Positions 62,079-64,000 of a stretch of 64,000 nucleotides of DNA are shown piece after piece. The stretch's first letter is position 1. The number at the start of each line of letters is the position of its first letter. Location: NCBI GenBank assembly GCA_963756745.1, contig CAVWOU010000009.1:248001-312000 (forward strand). Direction: 5' to 3'. This stretch comes from DASPWW01 sp963756745 (lineage in GTDB: Bacteria; Actinomycetota; Thermoleophilia; Solirubrobacterales; 70-9). A program made the position numbers and the translations under genes. The notes below the pieces were generated by a model. That model had not been told where the DNA came from. It saw only the letters and a program-made list of their open reading frames with translations, and did not search any database.

Positions 62079-62160
62079 GATTCGGCTCAGCAGAGGGGCA
62101 CACCCTCTGACTGGAAACCGTCCGGAGCCTGTAGTCAGTAACGACAGGTGCAACTAATTT
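62079..62160. other. Composition boundary
   Basis: From here to the right edge GC content falls markedly and codons ending in A or T become common, while frameshifts disappear. The 75 bp between the two convergent-free neighbours hold no recognisable repeat, tRNA or attachment site. It marks either a recombination junction or an assembly join. Confidence 0.5.
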
Positions 62161-63440
62161 GTTCGACCAAGAATCAGATTCGCACCCTGATCTGCAACGG
62201 CCTTCTGTACCCACTCCGCAATATCAGCATCGCCGACATCTGATACTGCCTCGAGATACGCGGCTGTACTCAGGACACTCCCGTTGTTGGAGGCACGCCT
62301 GAGATAGTTGCGCCAGACTGCATAAAGGCCATCGTGCTTTGTGGCAAGTCGTACCTTCGAATCGATAGCGAGATTGATCAGCATTCCGCAGCTGTATGCG
62401 GCATCGTATGTTCCCGCAGCGATGGCATCACGAACTGACCGGCCTTTGAGAAACTCCCGGCACTTGCCGAGTGCCTTCTCTTCGGCAGACTGCACGTACG
62501 CGCCGGCATCAGCGCGCAAGGACATCGCCGCGAACGCCTCAGCACCACCCTCGGTAATCCACGCATCGCCCGATTCCGTAGATGTCGACCCCTGATACAA
62601 ATGGGCTGCCTCGTGCGCAAAATGCCAGGCAAGCTCGTCCGGGAAACCAGGCTTTTCCATCTCTGCAGGCCACTTGCCGCCGTAGAAATGGACGAAGACC
62701 TGACCTGGCAGCACACCTCCCTGTCGACCCCACCCCTTGGGATGCGATGCGTCGTAGGAGACGAAGAGCATGGGACGTATCGGTAGGACGCCCAGCTTTC
62801 CAGAGAACAAGTGCATGAACTCAGGCAATTGTGCGAGTAACTGACCGCGAATTCGCTCGGGGAGCGTCGCGTCGAGGACGGCAATAAAGTCGTCAGTCTG
62901 CTGCGGAACATTCTTGCCGACATAGACAGAACGCCCTTCGTCCCTATCGATCCAGTGCGCCTCTGCCTTCACCGCTTTGCCATCGAGGATGATCTGATCT
63001 TCTGTCGCCGCCCACAGATACATCGACCACGATGCGTCATCGGGACAGCGGTCCTGACACGCGAAGAAACGGCCCGTGTGAAACAGCATTCCTCCATCAC
63101 CAAATGGCGAAAACGGCGCGTACTCCTTCGGTAGTACGCTATACGTTGGGCTCATCCGGAATCGGACAGTGCGGAAGTGAGCGCCGTCCTTACGCCGCGC
63201 GACCTCTCCGCGATCAGTGGTGACAATTTCGAAGCCTTGATCGGGCAGCCATGTCCGGCCACGCGAATCGTCGGGGGAGCTTTTGAATTCGAGTTTGTCC
63301 ACCGGCTGAGCGAAGTCATACCTGACCTGCCATTGCATGCCTCGCAGCGCCGTAACAAGAATTTCGGGAGTCGGAGAACCAGCCTGCACGACGCCCGAAA
63401 CAATACATGTGATCGCCAGGAAGAAATTCGCAACCTTCAT
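62154..63440 (-). CDS. Secreted gluzincin-like metallopeptidase
   Basis: The 428-residue product has a signal peptide (FFLAITCIVSGVVQAG, cleavage near residue 21) and a zinc motif HFAHEAAHLYQG near residue 270, followed by ITEGGAEAFAAM that supplies the third ligand, Glu, as in M1/M61-type gluzincins. The N-terminal half is beta-rich (QWQVRYDFAQPVDKLEFKS, HFRTVRFRMSPTYSVLP). It contains several cysteines, possibly in disulfides. Codon use and protein style resemble Gammaproteobacteria such as Xanthomonadales rather than the rest of the window. Confidence 0.8.
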   Translation of the reverse strand: MKVANFFLAITCIVSGVVQAGSPTPEILVTALRGMQWQVRYDFAQPVDKLEFKSSPDDSRGRTWLPDQGFEIVTTDRGEVARRKDGAHFRTVRFRMSPTYSVLPKEYAPFSPFGDGGMLFHTGRFFACQDRCPDDASWSMYLWAATEDQIILDGKAVKAEAHWIDRDEGRSVYVGKNVPQQTDDFIAVLDATLPERIRGQLLAQLPEFMHLFSGKLGVLPIRPMLFVSYDASHPKGWGRQGGVLPGQVFVHFYGGKWPAEMEKPGFPDELAWHFAHEAAHLYQGSTSTESGDAWITEGGAEAFAAMSLRADAGAYVQSAEEKALGKCREFLKGRSVRDAIAAGTYDAAYSCGMLINLAIDSKVRLATKHDGLYAVWRNYLRRASNNGSVLSTAAYLEAVSDVGDADIAEWVQKAVADQGANLILGRTN

Positions 63441-63639
63441 GCTAAACCCGTCGTCCCTTTGTTATCCGCTTTCGGTCTTGACCAAGGGCAGCGGACATTG
63501 TTCCGTACTTCAATGGACCAGTACCTTCGTATGATTCAATCTACGCCCGCATTTGCTAGCGTCCTCGCCGGGATGTGAGCCGCTTCGAGCACACCCAATC
63601 CAACCATCAGGCGACAAGGAAGTCGGCGGGAGCAAATCC
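63441..63639. promoter_or_regulatory. Divergent intergenic region
   Basis: The 199-bp region between the peptidase and the epoxide hydrolase genes is AT-richer than anything else here and must hold promoters for both. GGGAG lies seven bases before the hydrolase ATG. I could not place confident -35/-10 boxes or a symmetric operator. Confidence 0.35.
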
Positions 63640-64000
63640 ATGAGTGCAGTTCTACAGCCGAAGGGCAGTGATAATACCGCTATTCATCCGTTTCGTGTGG
63701 ACGTTCCGGAAACGGAACTCGCCGAATTGCGCAAGCGCATCAACGCGACCAAGTGGCCTGAAAGGGAAACGGTCGCCGATTTCTCGCAGGGCGTGCCGCT
63801 CGCGACGATGCAGAAGCTCGCCCGCTATTGGACGACGGAATACGACTGGCGCAATGTCGAGGCGAAACTGAACGCCCTGCCGAACTTCATCACGGAAATC
63901 GATGGGCTGGACATTCATTTCATTCACGTTCGTTCGAAACACGACAATGCGCTGCCGGTCATCGTCACGCATGGATGGCCCGGCTCGGTCATCGAGCAGC
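63640..64000 (+). CDS. Epoxide hydrolase (N-terminal part, truncated by the window)
   Basis: The first 120 residues are present. They match the N-terminal domain of microsomal-type epoxide hydrolases: HPFRVDVPETELAELRKRI, TKWPERETVADFSQGVPLA, MQKLARYWTTEYDWRNVEAKL and the oxyanion-hole motif VTHGWPGSVIE of the alpha/beta-hydrolase core. The catalytic Asp, His and Glu lie beyond the edge. The gene diverges from the peptidase and shares its lower-GC codon use. Confidence 0.88.
   Translation, partial: MSAVLQPKGSDNTAIHPFRVDVPETELAELRKRINATKWPERETVADFSQGVPLATMQKLARYWTTEYDWRNVEAKLNALPNFITEIDGLDIHFIHVRSKHDNALPVIVTHGWPGSVIEQ

Noticed and set aside
1..64000. rRNA, tRNA, CRISPR and transposase genes
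   Set aside because: I looked for conserved rRNA segments, T-loop signatures, spaced repeats and DDE transposase motifs and found none convincing.

Overview
The window reads as a chromosome segment of a GC-rich actinobacterium, most likely of the class Thermoleophilia (Solirubrobacterales or Gaiellales type). The evidence is strong G/C at third codon positions, frequent GTG and TTG starts, genes packed with ATGA/GTGA overlaps, many small stand-alone VOC, SnoaL, GNAT and LysR genes, a DUF559 nuclease gene with an AbiEi-type N-terminus, and a BTAD-cyclase-AAA regulator. No rRNA, tRNA or CRISPR array was found. The last 1.85 kb (from about 62.15 kb) has clearly lower GC and genes that look proteobacterial, so it is either a recent import or a mis-join.

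Layout. 0-7.2 kb: tyrosine/homogentisate catabolism (hmgA fragment, hpd, divergent Lrp-type regulator, a FAH-family hydrolase) with an unusual ATP-grasp plus ferritin-like pair between. 7.2-9.0 kb: M32 carboxypeptidase and a small monooxygenase-fold protein. 9.16-10.15 kb: a single AbiEi/DUF559 gene lying exactly between 37-bp inverted repeats (35/37 identical), the best candidate here for an undescribed mobile unit. 10.2-14.5 kb: two-domain VOC protein, then a LysR - NYN nuclease - purine/MTI phosphorylase - MTA/SAH deaminase operon. 14.6-17.7 kb: a five-gene detoxification-type operon. 17.7-21.1 kb: HAD phosphatase, a cold-shock protein with a tandem-repeat tail, small proteins and an amino-acid-type ABC binding lipoprotein. 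21.3-25.5 kb: fatty-acid desaturase, Cys-less HesB-like protein, cell-wall hydrolase. 25.6-29.7 kb: DGPF/sigma pair, ArsR regulator, SnoaL proteins, OsmC. 30.3-34.2 kb: a giant BTAD-cyclase-AAA-TPR regulator broken by many frameshifts. 34.2-41.6 kb: epimerase, EEP-fold enzyme, PQQ-propeller secreted protein, ureohydrolase, LysR, GNAT. 42.1-46.5 kb: clean MoxR-DUF58-transglutaminase operon, followed by a nested hairpin. 46.7-49 kb: DUF433/DUF5615 toxin-antitoxin pair and endonuclease IV. 49-53 kb: XRE regulator, small-alarmone-type HD hydrolase, and a translationally coupled sigma - XRE - ImmA trio. 53.5-57.9 kb: copper-type secreted protein, vWA protein, gamma-glutamylcyclotransferase. 57.9-62.1 kb: DUF3800 protein and a three-gene operon ending in a SNF2-like helicase, heavily frameshifted. 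62.15-64 kb: gluzincin peptidase and an epoxide hydrolase fragment.

About twenty genes are split by single-base shifts. Where the direction could be judged, most behave as one extra base rather than a missing one, and they cluster at 26-34 kb and 57-62 kb while 38.8-49 kb is nearly clean. This fits long-read insertion error at least as well as pseudogene formation. Coordinates of interrupted genes below span all pieces.
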